A stretch of DNA of 64,000 nt from Canibacter zhoujuaniae (GCF_011752005.1 NZ_JAAIJZ010000002.1:1-64000), one strand, 5' to 3'; positions 1-8,261 are shown, numbered from the stretch's first letter. Program-made: numbers and translations. The notes: generated by a model not told the origin, from the sequence alone.

Positions 1-3000
1 GGTTCTTTTCGCCAGATACTTCGTCACCGTCGTTGATTCCGTCACCGTCGGTGTCAGGGTTGGTTGGGTTGGTGCCCAGTTCCTTTTCCTGACCGTCGGT
101 CAGCCCGTCACCATCAGTGTCTGGGTTCTTCGGATCGGTGCCCAGAGCCTGCTCTTCTTCGTCAGTGAGACCGTCGCCGTCGTCGTCGGTGTCAGTAACG
201 TCAGGAGTGCCGTCACCATCGGTGTCAAGCTGGAACCTAGCGTTTACGCGGTCAGTTACAGCACCAGAATCAGCAGGATAGGTGACAACAACCGGAACAG
301 TGAACTCTTCCGTGTCAGCACCATCTTTACCAGCAGGATTTGTGACTACAGTAATCACACCGGTGTTCGGATCGATTGAAACCTTGAACCCGGCTGGAGC
401 CTCAAAGCCACCATCGATAGCGAAGACTGTGCCCTCAGGGTAGTCATCACCTTCATTGGTTGGTGTCACAGAGGTTTCCTGACCCGCAGGAACGATGGTC
501 ACTGGATACATTGGACGCGGATCCAGTGGCTGCTCATCAGGAACAACAGTTACAACAACCTTTGCTGTATCGGTTGTGCCATCAGGGTAGGTAATGGTGA
601 CGGTTTCTTCAATTACATCACCAGGGTTGCTGCCAGCAGGAATGGTCACGGTCACGGTGCCGGTCTCAGGATCGACAGTGACAGGTGAGTTCTCAGGAAC
701 CTCAAACTTAGTTCCTGCAGGAACATCCTTGTCACCGGTCTGCTCGACTGTGACAGTATCACCGCTCTTACCTGTTGCAGGGTCGTATCCCGGGTCGTGC
801 TGGTCGCTCTGTTTCGGAGCCTCAGCAGGAACGTCAGAAACGTTCAGAGTTACCGACACTGTCTCAGAGGTGCCGTCTGGGTAGGTTACCTTGACCTCTA
901 CAACGTACGGGGTGTCAGAGTCAACGTTTGGAGCAGTGCCGGTAATAGCACCATTCTCGTCAACTGTGAGGCCTGGGATACCCGCATTGTTTACGATCTC
1001 GAACTTGGTTCCCTCAGGCAGTGCAGGGTCAGAGGTTGGCGCAGGAACAGTAATAGGAGCGCCCTCATTCACCGTTACTTCTGGATAAACAGGCTGGTAT
1101 GTATCCACATCAGCAGGTTTAGTGATCTCGAACTTTGCCTCACCTGTTGTTGTTGTGCCGTCAGCAAAGGTTACAACAACTGGAACCGTAATTTCGGTGC
1201 CAGGCGCAGCATCAGCAGGTGGAACAACGGTTACCTCACCGGTCTTTGGATCGATTGTTGCGGTCCAACCCTCAGGAGCTTTAAAGGTTTCCGGAATCGA
1301 GAATGGATTCTCGGCAGCCAGCTTTGGATCCAAAGCGTCTGCAGAAATACGTTCTTCTTCTTCCGTGGTGGTTAGGTCAAAGCCCTTAACTGGAGAAGTC
1401 AGGGTTTCGCCTGGCTTACCGGTTACCTCGTCATAGATAGGCTTGTGCCCAACAACTACCGTGTATGAGTCAACAGCGTAAGCTTCGCCGCGCTCACTGG
1501 TTTCTTTATTAACCGGGTAAAGGGTTGCGTTGTAGATAGTTGTCTTTGTCAGATTCTTATCTGTTTCCAGTGGGAATGAAGGGATCGTTCCGTCTGGGCC
1601 AGCAGCAACAAGCGGACCGGTTGCAACAACCCGGCCTGTTTCGGCTTCAGTCCACTCAATCTGGTAAACCTTACCGTCAACGAACTGGGTAGGCAGGCCA
1701 GAGGTAATAGTCTGCGCGACATCACCCGGTACGCCAGAGTTCAGATCGCCTTCGCCATCGCTAACTCGGAAATCTGCATAGTCTGGGTAGACAGCCATAT
1801 CCGCATTGTTGATGCCGTTGTACAGCGAAAGGTTTGCCCAACCAGCACCGAGTGCGTTGTAAGCGGTTTCGCTCAGGTAACCGTTTGCCATCCATGGTGT
1901 GCCGACAGCAATGCCATCAGAGAGGTTTGTTGAGACAAAAACCCAGGCGGTGTTGATGTGCTTTGTGGTGCGGCCACCAAGGGTTGCAACGTCACCACCG
2001 CTTGTCGCCCAGCGACCGTCGGTCGGCAGCTCAGCAACAGTGTTGAAACGCTCGTTCTCTGTTGGGCCAGCGAAGTTTCCTACGTTATCCCATGCGACAC
2101 CGTATGTGCCCGAGAACTGCAGCGTGTAACGTCCACGGTTGTCGGTTATCGCAGATACTGTTTCTGCGATCCACTTCTCTTTACCCTCAGCAGCGATCTG
2201 GCGGCGAATCCAGTCCTGCAGCTTTGCTTCATTATCCATGTTCCAGCTTGCATCACGGACCTTGCCGTCAGAGCCGAAAGTGCGTGGATCTTCAGCGTAA
2301 ATCTTAGAGAGAGCGTAGTCGGAGAGGTAAGAACCGTAAACGGTTACGTTATCAGCGCCGACATCTGCACCGTTAGGTGAGTAGCGCGGAATGAGACCGC
2401 CGGTCCAGCCGGTTGGAGCAACAAGCTTCGAGAGCTCCCAACGGATTTGACCTTTAACCTGGCCAGCACCGTCAGCTGCCGGGGTTGCTTTGACAGCGTC
2501 GAGGTTGTGCATGGCGTCATTCTGAGGCTTGAGGCCGTAACGAATGTGTGCACCGGTGACGATGTCATTGCCGATACCAGCATGCACCTCAGTGTCGTAT
2601 GTATAGGTTGGAGGGCCAAACTGGCCGTTCATGTAGTTTGCAAGCTGCGTCAGATTGCCCTTGTCAGGGTTATCTGCCCAGACGCGCCACTTTTCGCCCT
2701 CTGGGAGGTTAGGATCTGCATCAAAATGGTAGGTCTTACCTGCAGCGGTGGTGAAGTCAGCCAGTTTGATGAAGTACTCACCGGCTGCGTTGGTTGTGGT
2801 GGTGTAAATAGGGGAGACAGTCCCGTCTTTTTCCTTCCACTGAGCGTAGACGCGCACACCTTCAAGAGGGATCGCGCGCATTTTCGCGTCGTTTTTGCTG
2901 TCTACCGCGAAGCCACCATAGCGCTGCACAAAAACCTGACCTGAGATGGTCTGGCTGCCGTCAGAGTTTGATGGGGACTCAATGGCATCAGGGTATTTAG

Positions 3001-3238
3001 CAGCCTGACCGCTGTAGGTGTAGCGCTGCTCATCAGCGCCTGTCTGATAGACGTTGTCAGGGTTGAAACCGGGGTAGCTTACCCCGACCTCGGCAGGATT
3101 ATCAGGGGAGGAAGCGTAAGCAACTCCCCCGGCGCCCACACTGAGGCTTCCAACCACTAAAGCAGCTACACCACAGGTAGCTGTGAGCTTCAGGCGTGAA
3201 AAACGCCATCTGCTCGAAGAATAATTATTTTCCCTCAT
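1..3238 (-). CDS. Secreted YPDG/Rib-like surface protein with thrombospondin type 3-like calcium repeats (C-terminus beyond left edge)
   Basis: Open frame from ATG 3236-3238 running off the left edge, about 1079 residues visible. Residues 1-42 form a signal peptide: basic start, hydrophobic core, AYA cleavage site. Around residues 100-150 there is a carboxypeptidase-regulatory/SdrD-like segment (GVRVYAQW followed by NAAGEYFIKL). From about residue 640 come tandem immunoglobulin-like modules of roughly 95 residues with the YPDGT signature of the Rib/alpha antigen family (about residues 785 and 882, a related FADGT near 690). Residues after about 1000 carry DxDxDG repeats (DTDGDGTPD, DTDGDGLTD, DTDGDGIND), typical calcium-binding stalk repeats. 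A cell-wall anchor is expected beyond the window but cannot be seen. The ribosome-binding site AGAAAGGA lies 11 nt before the ATG. Probable adhesin; ligand unknown. Confidence 0.9.
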   Translation of the reverse strand, partial: MRENNYSSSRWRFSRLKLTATCGVAALVVGSLSVGAGGVAYASSPDNPAEVGVSYPGFNPDNVYQTGADEQRYTYSGQAAKYPDAIESPSNSDGSQTISGQVFVQRYGGFAVDSKNDAKMRAIPLEGVRVYAQWKEKDGTVSPIYTTTTNAAGEYFIKLADFTTAAGKTYHFDADPNLPEGEKWRVWADNPDKGNLTQLANYMNGQFGPPTYTYDTEVHAGIGNDIVTGAHIRYGLKPQNDAMHNLDAVKATPAADGAGQVKGQIRWELSKLVAPTGWTGGLIPRYSPNGADVGADNVTVYGSYLSDYALSKIYAEDPRTFGSDGKVRDASWNMDNEAKLQDWIRRQIAAEGKEKWIAETVSAITDNRGRYTLQFSGTYGVAWDNVGNFAGPTENERFNTVAELPTDGRWATSGGDVATLGGRTTKHINTAWVFVSTNLSDGIAVGTPWMANGYLSETAYNALGAGWANLSLYNGINNADMAVYPDYADFRVSDGEGDLNSGVPGDVAQTITSGLPTQFVDGKVYQIEWTEAETGRVVATGPLVAAGPDGTIPSFPLETDKNLTKTTIYNATLYPVNKETSERGEAYAVDSYTVVVGHKPIYDEVTGKPGETLTSPVKGFDLTTTEEEERISADALDPKLAAENPFSIPETFKAPEGWTATIDPKTGEVTVVPPADAAPGTEITVPVVVTFADGTTTTGEAKFEITKPADVDTYQPVYPEVTVNEGAPITVPAPTSDPALPEGTKFEIVNNAGIPGLTVDENGAITGTAPNVDSDTPYVVEVKVTYPDGTSETVSVTLNVSDVPAEAPKQSDQHDPGYDPATGKSGDTVTVEQTGDKDVPAGTKFEVPENSPVTVDPETGTVTVTIPAGSNPGDVIEETVTITYPDGTTDTAKVVVTVVPDEQPLDPRPMYPVTIVPAGQETSVTPTNEGDDYPEGTVFAIDGGFEAPAGFKVSIDPNTGVITVVTNPAGKDGADTEEFTVPVVVTYPADSGAVTDRVNARFQLDTDGDGTPDVTDTDDDGDGLTDEEEQALGTDPKNPDTDGDGLTDGQEKELGTNPTNPDTDGDGINDGDEVSGEKN

Positions 3239-3379
3239 CACAGATGAGATCCTTTCTTTAATCGGGGGTGGGGGCGTCGCGAACCAAATACGGGCACACT
3301 TCTGCCCCATGCGGGTAGCGACTCGTACCAAGTAAACCAGTTTTCGGCTCTGTCTGCAAATGATCAACTGAGACGCTTC

Positions 3380-3391
3380 GGGGGGGGGGGG
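3380..3391. repeat. Homopolymeric tract of 12 G (12 C on the surface-protein coding strand)
   Basis: Twelve consecutive G on the + strand, 142 nt upstream of the surface-protein start codon and about 88 nt beyond the end of the monooxygenase gene. A possible promoter (TTGCAG, 17 nt, TTTACT) reads leftwards about 25 nt downstream of the tract. Homopolymers of this length change length by slippage and are known contingency loci in other bacteria. Effect here is inference. Confidence 0.85.
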
Positions 3392-3479
3392 ATCACTGCA
3401 ATTGCCACCCTTGTAGATAGCGCTATTGCAGGCTTTTTACCGGGCAGCGGTGCGGATCTACGCCCTGTAGATTAGCGAA

Positions 3480-4937
3480 CTACTGGCCTTGGGCCGCAGC
3501 CTTCTCAAGCGCCAGTTTAAGGAAGTCGCGCGCCGGAGTGTCAGCCGCAGAGGGCTTACCCGCGTAGGCGCCGCGGTACTTGGCAGCAGGGTGGCGCTCG
3601 TCCACATACTTGTTGCCCGCACCAAAGAGGCTCTCACGCAGGGTTGAGCCCTCGTAGGTGGTGCGGTAGCGGCCGCGCTTCTGCAGTTCGGGAACGACAA
3701 ACTCTACGAAATCCTCGAAAGAGCCGGGGGAAACATGGTAGGCCAGGTTAATGCCGTCCAGGCCGCCCTCATCAATCCATTTTTCCAACTCATCTGCGAC
3801 GGTTTGGGCAGAACCCACCAGAACCGCGCCCATGCCGCCGGTGGCACAGTGCTCGGCGATGTCCTTGCGGGTCCACTCCTTCTCCTTGTCCTGCAGGGTG
3901 AAGGGGGTCAGGAATGACTGAATAGACTCGGTTTCAACGTATTTGAGAGCCTCGTCCTCATCGAACTGATCCAAATCAACGCCGCTCCAGCCGCCGATAA
4001 TGCCTTGAGATGCCTCAATGTCCTGGTACTTAAGATATTCGGCATATTTGGCCTGAGCCTTCTCGTCTGTCTCGTCTACAACAACGGAAAGCATGGCCAG
4101 AATCTTCACATCATCGCGCTTACGGCCGGCCTTCTCGGTTGCGTTGCGGATGCGCTCGGTCAGCACCTTGGTCAGGTGGGGGCGCAGGGCGGTAATAAAG
4201 ATAGCTTCGGCGTGCTGGCCCGAGAAAGCCTGGCCGCGCGAGGAGGCACCGGCCTGGAAAATAACGGGAGTGCGCTGCGGGGAAGGTTCGGTCAGAGCGA
4301 TACCGGGCACCTGGAAGTATTTTCCCTTGTGCAGAATAGGGTGAACCTTTGAGGAATCAGCAAAGATGCCTTTTTCGCGGTCGCGGGGCACAGCGTCGTC
4401 TTCCCAGGAGCCCTCCCACAGCTTGTAGCAGACATCGAGGAACTCTTCGGCAATCTCATAGCGCTCATCGTGGTCAATCTGACCGGGCAGGCCCTGGTTT
4501 TCAGCAGCAGACTGCAGGTAGGAGGTCACCACGTTGAAGCCCACACGACCACCGGTCAGGTGATCTAGGGTGGAGTAGGAGCGGGCCAGAGTATAGGGCT
4601 GGTTGTAGGTGACAGCGGCGGTAACGCCAAAGCCCAGGTGCTCGGTGACAGCTGCCATAGCAGAAATCTGCAGGAAGGGATCGCCCACAGGAACCTGGGC
4701 GCCATCATTCAGCACGGGAGCTACGGAATCTTTGTAGACATCGTAGACGCCGACCACATCAGCGATAAAAATTGCGTCAAACAGACCCTTTTCGCACACC
4801 TTAGCTAGGTCTGTCCAGTATTTAATGGTGTTGTACTCATCAGCACGGTTGCGGGGGTGACGCCACAGGCCAAAACTCTGGTGGCTGGGAGTGGTCATAT
4901 CAAAAGCGTTGACGACAATGCGCTTCTTCTCGGTCAT
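3480..4937 (-). CDS. NtaA/SnaA/DszA-family FMN-dependent monooxygenase
   Basis: 485-residue luciferase-like flavin-dependent monooxygenase of the nitrilotriacetate/dibenzothiophene-sulfone group. The start FDMTTPSHQSFGLWRHP, the segment ADVVGVYDVY and the central GRVGFNVVTSY are characteristic, and length matches the family (about 440-490). These enzymes use FMNH2 from a partner reductase to oxidise C-N or C-S bonds. The ATG at 4937 follows AAAGGG by 9 nt and is preferred to an in-frame GTG at 4955 that falls at the ribosome-binding site. The gene stands alone behind a SAM-IV riboswitch, which points to organosulfur or methionine-linked metabolism; the substrate cannot be read from sequence. 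No reductase gene is adjacent. Confidence 0.9.
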   Translation of the reverse strand: MTEKKRIVVNAFDMTTPSHQSFGLWRHPRNRADEYNTIKYWTDLAKVCEKGLFDAIFIADVVGVYDVYKDSVAPVLNDGAQVPVGDPFLQISAMAAVTEHLGFGVTAAVTYNQPYTLARSYSTLDHLTGGRVGFNVVTSYLQSAAENQGLPGQIDHDERYEIAEEFLDVCYKLWEGSWEDDAVPRDREKGIFADSSKVHPILHKGKYFQVPGIALTEPSPQRTPVIFQAGASSRGQAFSGQHAEAIFITALRPHLTKVLTERIRNATEKAGRKRDDVKILAMLSVVVDETDEKAQAKYAEYLKYQDIEASQGIIGGWSGVDLDQFDEDEALKYVETESIQSFLTPFTLQDKEKEWTRKDIAEHCATGGMGAVLVGSAQTVADELEKWIDEGGLDGINLAYHVSPGSFEDFVEFVVPELQKRGRYRTTYEGSTLRESLFGAGNKYVDERHPAAKYRGAYAGKPSAADTPARDFLKLALEKAAAQGQ

Positions 4938-4991
4938 AGCGCCGGGCCCTTTCACAGCTGGTGGTTAGCCCTCCGCGCCCGTGCTGCCACC

Positions 4992-5018
4992 GGTGCCCTT
5001 ACCCAAGGTAAAAGCACC
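4992..5018 (-). promoter_or_regulatory. 12-bp hairpin between riboswitch and monooxygenase gene
   Basis: On the minus strand GGTGCTTTTACC and GGTAAGGGCACC pair fully (with G-U pairs) around a 3-nt loop. It lies between the SAM-IV aptamer and the start codon and is a candidate part of the expression platform. It lacks a following T-run, so translational control is as likely as termination. A second short helix (GGTGG with CCACC) directly precedes the ribosome-binding site. Confidence 0.55.
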
Positions 5019-5061
5019 GAGCTTTCGCGAAGGTGGCGCCTGGTTGCGCCGTACTTGCATT

Positions 5062-5152
5062 CCTGCCTGATCCTCATCTGGGGCACCCCGCTACGGGAGA
5101 GGGTTGCCGCCCAACTAGCCAGAGCTTGATGTTGGGACTCTTGATCTCGAGA
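5062..5152 (-). promoter_or_regulatory. SAM-IV riboswitch aptamer
   Basis: Reading leftwards the leader has the SAM-IV core in order: GATCAAGAG closing arm, CCCAACATCAAGCTCTGGC, TAGTTGGGCGGCAACCC, CTCCCGTAGCGGGGTGCCCC, AGATGAGGATC. CCCAAC pairs with GTTGGG, GCAACCCT(C) with the GGGGTGCC side, and GATC with GATC to close P1. SAM-IV is an actinobacterial S-adenosylmethionine sensor found upstream of sulfur-metabolism genes, which fits the downstream monooxygenase. Recognised by eye; boundaries approximate. Confidence 0.8.
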
Positions 5153-5326
5153 TTTACTGTAGCCCACACAGCCCACTAGAGGAGCTTATGTTTCACTTTG
5201 TTACGTTCGCTGACGAAGTTAGCCACCCCTCACCGATTGGTCCGGCAGAGGTTACCGCCGACCATATGAGCGGAGCATCTGCGCAAGTAAGGCGGTCATC
5301 TGCCGAGTATAAAGCGGAGGTGATAG

Positions 5327-5400
5327 TGGAGCGGGTGACGAGAATCGAACTCGCGCTCTCAGCTTGGGAAGCTGATGTTCTACCATTGAACTACACCCGC
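5327..5400 (-). tRNA. tRNA-Gly (anticodon CCC), 3' CCA encoded
   Basis: Cloverleaf on the minus strand: acceptor GCGGGTG/CACCCGC, D arm GTTC-GAAC, anticodon stem TCAGC/GCTGA with loop TTCCCAA (anticodon CCC), T arm with TTCGATTC. Discriminator T then CCA at 5329-5327. The variable loop is short, as expected for tRNA-Gly. Confidence 0.95.
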
Positions 5401-5501
5401 AATCTGCGTAGGACGCAAAATCTAGGGTATCAGATAGTAGAAATTCTGAAATAAAATTTTATGCCGCCCGGTGTGTGGAGAGCATGGAGTGTGGTGTTTG
5501 A

Positions 5502-5595
5502 GAAGTGCCGAAAACTCGGCCCAGAGCGGCACTTCATCCGATGAATTGCGCGCAACTTCCGCGTAAGTACGCGGAAAAATACTTCATCAGATGAT
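5502..5595. promoter_or_regulatory. Cluster of inverted repeats upstream of heme oxygenase
   Basis: Four dyads occur in 94 bp: GAAGTGCCG/CGGCACTTC (5502-5510 with 5527-5535, perfect), TTCATC-C-GATGAA (5533-5545, perfect), TTCCGCGTA-AG-TACGCGGAA (5557-5576, perfect) and TTCATC-A-GATGAT (5583-5595, one mismatch). The 14-mer ACTTCATCnGATGA is directly repeated exactly 50 bp apart, close to five helical turns. Candidate operators for the heme oxygenase gene; the first dyad may instead be a hairpin. The cognate regulator is unknown and the sites do not resemble a DtxR box. Confidence 0.5.
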
Positions 5596-5633
5596 GATGC
5601 GCTTGGCCTATGCCATGCTCTATGGTGATTGGT

Positions 5634-6740
5634 ATGACAGCGTTTTCTCAGGAAGTAATTCAGGCAGTGCTAACGCACATGAACGACGATCACAATGATG
5701 ACTGTTTGCTCATTGCGCGAGCATTCGGATACCCTGACGCAACCGAAGCAAAAATGGTGGGCCTTGACACTAACTCCGGCACTTGGCGGGTTGTGAACCC
5801 GGCTGGTGAGCACCAGCTGCGCGTTGAGTGGCCGTGTGGCGTGATTAGTGAGCGTGCAGAAATCCGCCGGGAAATTGTTGCGCTATATGAAGAGGCCTGC
5901 AAAAAAACCGGCACTGCGCCGCGGGGCAGCGAAACTGCTAGCAGCGAAAACCCGCACGCAGGCGGTTATAGTGCGCCGCACGGCCACCACGGTGGTGGCA
6001 ACCACGGCGGTGCCCACCACGGTCACCCGGGCAAAAAACAGCCCGCGCCGCTGCCAGACGATGCTCCTTTTTCGGCGGTTGTGCGCCATCGCAGCTGGGG
6101 CTTCCACTCAGATAGTGAGGGTGCGAGCTTTATGGCAGATATTATGCGTGGGCAGGCGCCGCTGCAGGACTACATCGACCTTGTCGCACAGCACTACTAT
6201 ATGTATGCCGCGCTCGAAGAGGTAACTACCCTGCTCGCGCAGGAAGACGCTACCCGGCCGTTTATTTCTGAAGAGCTGCTGCGCATGAGTGCGCTCGAAG
6301 CAGACTTAGAGCATCTGATCGGTGATGACTGGCGCGAGAAGATTGCGCCGGTGCCAGCGGTTACCGAATACACAAATCGGATTCGTAAATGCGGTGCAGA
6401 AGGCTACCTGCCGGGCATCGTCGCACACCACTACACCCGCTACCTCGGCGATCTGTCGGGTGGGCAGATGATCGCGAGGCGGATGCGGAAGCAGCACGGC
6501 TTCGAGCATGCGGGGGTTGAATTCTATGAATTCAATAGCATCCCAGACCTTGACGCCTTTAAGAACGAGTATCGTGCAAACCTCGACGCCCTCGGGGAAA
6601 CGCTCGATGCGGCAGGGCACGAAAGGTTCCTCGATGAGGTGCGGATGGCCTATGAGTTCAACACAGCCGTGTTTAACGACCTGGCAGCCGTTAAAGCGGA
6701 AGCAGTAACCCGCGCTACTAGACGTCACGCGACGCTTTAA
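5634..6740 (+). CDS. DUF2470-heme oxygenase fusion with His-rich linker
   Basis: About 368 residues. Residues about 1-95 are a DUF2470 domain (LTHMNDDHNDDCLLIA), the heme-utilisation domain seen in HugZ-like proteins. A linker near residues 105-140 is packed with His and Gly (HGHHGGGNHGGAHHGH). The rest is a biliverdin-forming heme oxygenase with the distal-helix signature YLGDLSGGQ and likely proximal His within VRHRSWGFH. Predicted to open heme to biliverdin, CO and iron in the cytoplasm. The ATG at 5634 sits 7 nt after a -10-like TATGGT, suggesting a leaderless transcript; an in-frame ATG at 5610 has no ribosome-binding site. Transcribed alone, converging with the helicase gene. Confidence 0.9.
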   Translation: MTAFSQEVIQAVLTHMNDDHNDDCLLIARAFGYPDATEAKMVGLDTNSGTWRVVNPAGEHQLRVEWPCGVISERAEIRREIVALYEEACKKTGTAPRGSETASSENPHAGGYSAPHGHHGGGNHGGAHHGHPGKKQPAPLPDDAPFSAVVRHRSWGFHSDSEGASFMADIMRGQAPLQDYIDLVAQHYYMYAALEEVTTLLAQEDATRPFISEELLRMSALEADLEHLIGDDWREKIAPVPAVTEYTNRIRKCGAEGYLPGIVAHHYTRYLGDLSGGQMIARRMRKQHGFEHAGVEFYEFNSIPDLDAFKNEYRANLDALGETLDAAGHERFLDEVRMAYEFNTAVFNDLAAVKAEAVTRATRRHATL

Positions 6741-8026
6741 TCGCCGAGCGACAGCTGTGTGCGCATAAACCTTTGCACATTCTGGTCGACGATAACATCA
6801 CTCGGCTTTAGCGGCCTGGTGAGATAGAGCCCCTCGATTGAGCGCACACGGCTTAACGCTACATAGGTCTGCCCGGCGCTAAAGGCTCTAGGGCCGAGGT
6901 CAACAATCGCTCTATCGTATGTGTGCCCCTGCGATTTATGGATCGTGACGGCCCACGCTAGCCGCAGCGGGAACTGTTCAAACTCCGCCGCAACTTCGCG
7001 CTCGAGTTTGCCGAGTTCTGCGTCGTAGGTGTATTGAAACCGCTCCCAGACGGTTGGCTCAACCTCGTGCTCCTCGTGGTCAATCTCAACCCAGACGTTA
7101 CCGGCGATGCGCGATACAACACCGATTGTGCCGTTAACCCAGCGCCCATCGGGATCGTTGCGTAAAAACATCACCTGCGCCCCCACTTTCAGCTCTAGGG
7201 TTTCATCGGCGGGGAAGGAGTGCTGCTTAAATTCGCCTGTAATCTCTGCCCGTGCCTTTAAGGTGCGCCCGGGCAGCTCAGCAAGCCGTGCGGCATTAAT
7301 ACGATTCACTGTGGCGTTTGTGGTTGCGAGGGTTATAACGCCGGTAGCGGGTGCCGGGCGACAGCCTGCGGCGTTTATTTCTTCCGCCATATCTGCGGTT
7401 ACCCGCCCCTCACGCAGCGCCGACAGAATCTCTTTAAAGCGCCCGTCTTTTTGGCGGTGCACCTCATTCAATTCGATAACTGACACTGCAGCTGTCTCCC
7501 ACACCTTGGCGTCAAAAAACCAGAGCGAACGGTAGGTGTCTTTCATATATGCGCGTTCGTGTTCGTCACGGGGCACCACGGGCGGCAGCTGATACGGGTC
7601 GCCGAACATCACAATCTGGCACCCACCAAACGGGTCAAAGGGTTTGCGCCGCGCGAGACGGAGGGCGCGATCGATGCCGTCCATCAGATCTGCCGAAACC
7701 ATCGAAATCTCATCGATCACCAGCAGCTCAATAGCTGCGAGCATCTTTTTTAAGTCGCGACTCTGAGTTAGCTCATGATCGGCTATAACCCCCACGGGCA
7801 GGCGCAGCAGCGAGTGAATTGTTTGACCGCCGACGCCAAGCGCAGCAACACCTGTCGGGGCGCAAATCGCTATTTGTTTCGACGTGTGTCGCGCAAGGTG
7901 CTGCAGCAGCGTCGATTTGCCGGTGCCAGCCTTGCCGGTAATGAAGAGGTGCTCGTTTGACAGTTCGATACGCTCAAAAACCGCTTGCTGCGCGGCGCTG
8001 AGTTTCACCTTCTTTTTGCGAGCCAC
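6737..8026 (-). CDS. Pif1/RecD-like DNA helicase
   Basis: About 429 residues, superfamily 1B helicase. Walker A GKAGTGKST near residue 30, motif Ia APTGVAALGVGGQTIHS, Walker B VIDEISM, motif III FGDPYQLPPV, and C-terminal AWAVTIHKSQGHTYDRAIVD and YVALSRVRS. This is the Pif1/Dda arrangement: ATP-driven 5'-3' unwinding, perhaps of stalled forks or G-quadruplexes. The GTG at 8026 follows AAGGAG by 4 nt; the longer open frame upstream runs into the dnaK promoter and is rejected. The 3' end overlaps the heme oxygenase gene by 4 nt (convergent). Cellular role inferred from family only. Confidence 0.88.
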   Translation of the reverse strand: MARKKKVKLSAAQQAVFERIELSNEHLFITGKAGTGKSTLLQHLARHTSKQIAICAPTGVAALGVGGQTIHSLLRLPVGVIADHELTQSRDLKKMLAAIELLVIDEISMVSADLMDGIDRALRLARRKPFDPFGGCQIVMFGDPYQLPPVVPRDEHERAYMKDTYRSLWFFDAKVWETAAVSVIELNEVHRQKDGRFKEILSALREGRVTADMAEEINAAGCRPAPATGVITLATTNATVNRINAARLAELPGRTLKARAEITGEFKQHSFPADETLELKVGAQVMFLRNDPDGRWVNGTIGVVSRIAGNVWVEIDHEEHEVEPTVWERFQYTYDAELGKLEREVAAEFEQFPLRLAWAVTIHKSQGHTYDRAIVDLGPRAFSAGQTYVALSRVRSIEGLYLTRPLKPSDVIVDQNVQRFMRTQLSLGD

Positions 8027-8145
8027 GTCTCTCCTTAGTTGCAGGCCATTCTTAAATGCTATCTTTCTAGTTTGCGGATCCGCGGTAGGGCTTGAAACTT
8101 CAGTGGTTTTTCGCGCGATCCGCACCATTTCTGAGAACCAGCTTA

Positions 8146-8230
8146 AAGTTGAGTCAAATTCGCTCAACTTTTGTGAATCTGGCTTGACAAGTGGTGTGCC
8201 GCACGTAAACTTGAGTGTGTAAGGCTCAAG
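8146..8230 (+). promoter_or_regulatory. dnaK promoter with two HspR (HAIR) boxes
   Basis: HAIR consensus is CTTGAGT-N7-ACTCAAG. Box 1 (8146-8170) is AAGTTGAGT-N7-GCTCAACTT; box 2 (8210-8230) is CTTGAGT-N7-GCTCAAG, each with one deviation from dyad symmetry. A promoter TTGACA (8184-8189), 16 nt, TAAACT (8206-8211) has its -10 overlapped by box 2, so HspR bound there should block RNA polymerase. The hspR gene is the fourth gene of the operon, giving autoregulation. Confidence 0.88.
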
Positions 8231-8261
8231 TCTGTGAGCCGTTTCGACAAAAGGAGAAAAT

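Noticed and set aside
797..1375. 192-residue open frame on the plus strand
   Set aside because: It lies antisense to the surface-protein gene, has no ribosome-binding site and low-complexity composition; the minus-strand frame shows clear domains throughout.
3380..3391. Poly-G run as a sequencing artefact
   Set aside because: Not removed from the list because it is intergenic and cannot be judged by frame; its exact length should be treated as uncertain.
5188..5454. 88-residue plus-strand open frame
   Set aside because: Covers the whole tRNA-Gly gene on the other strand and encodes nothing recognisable.
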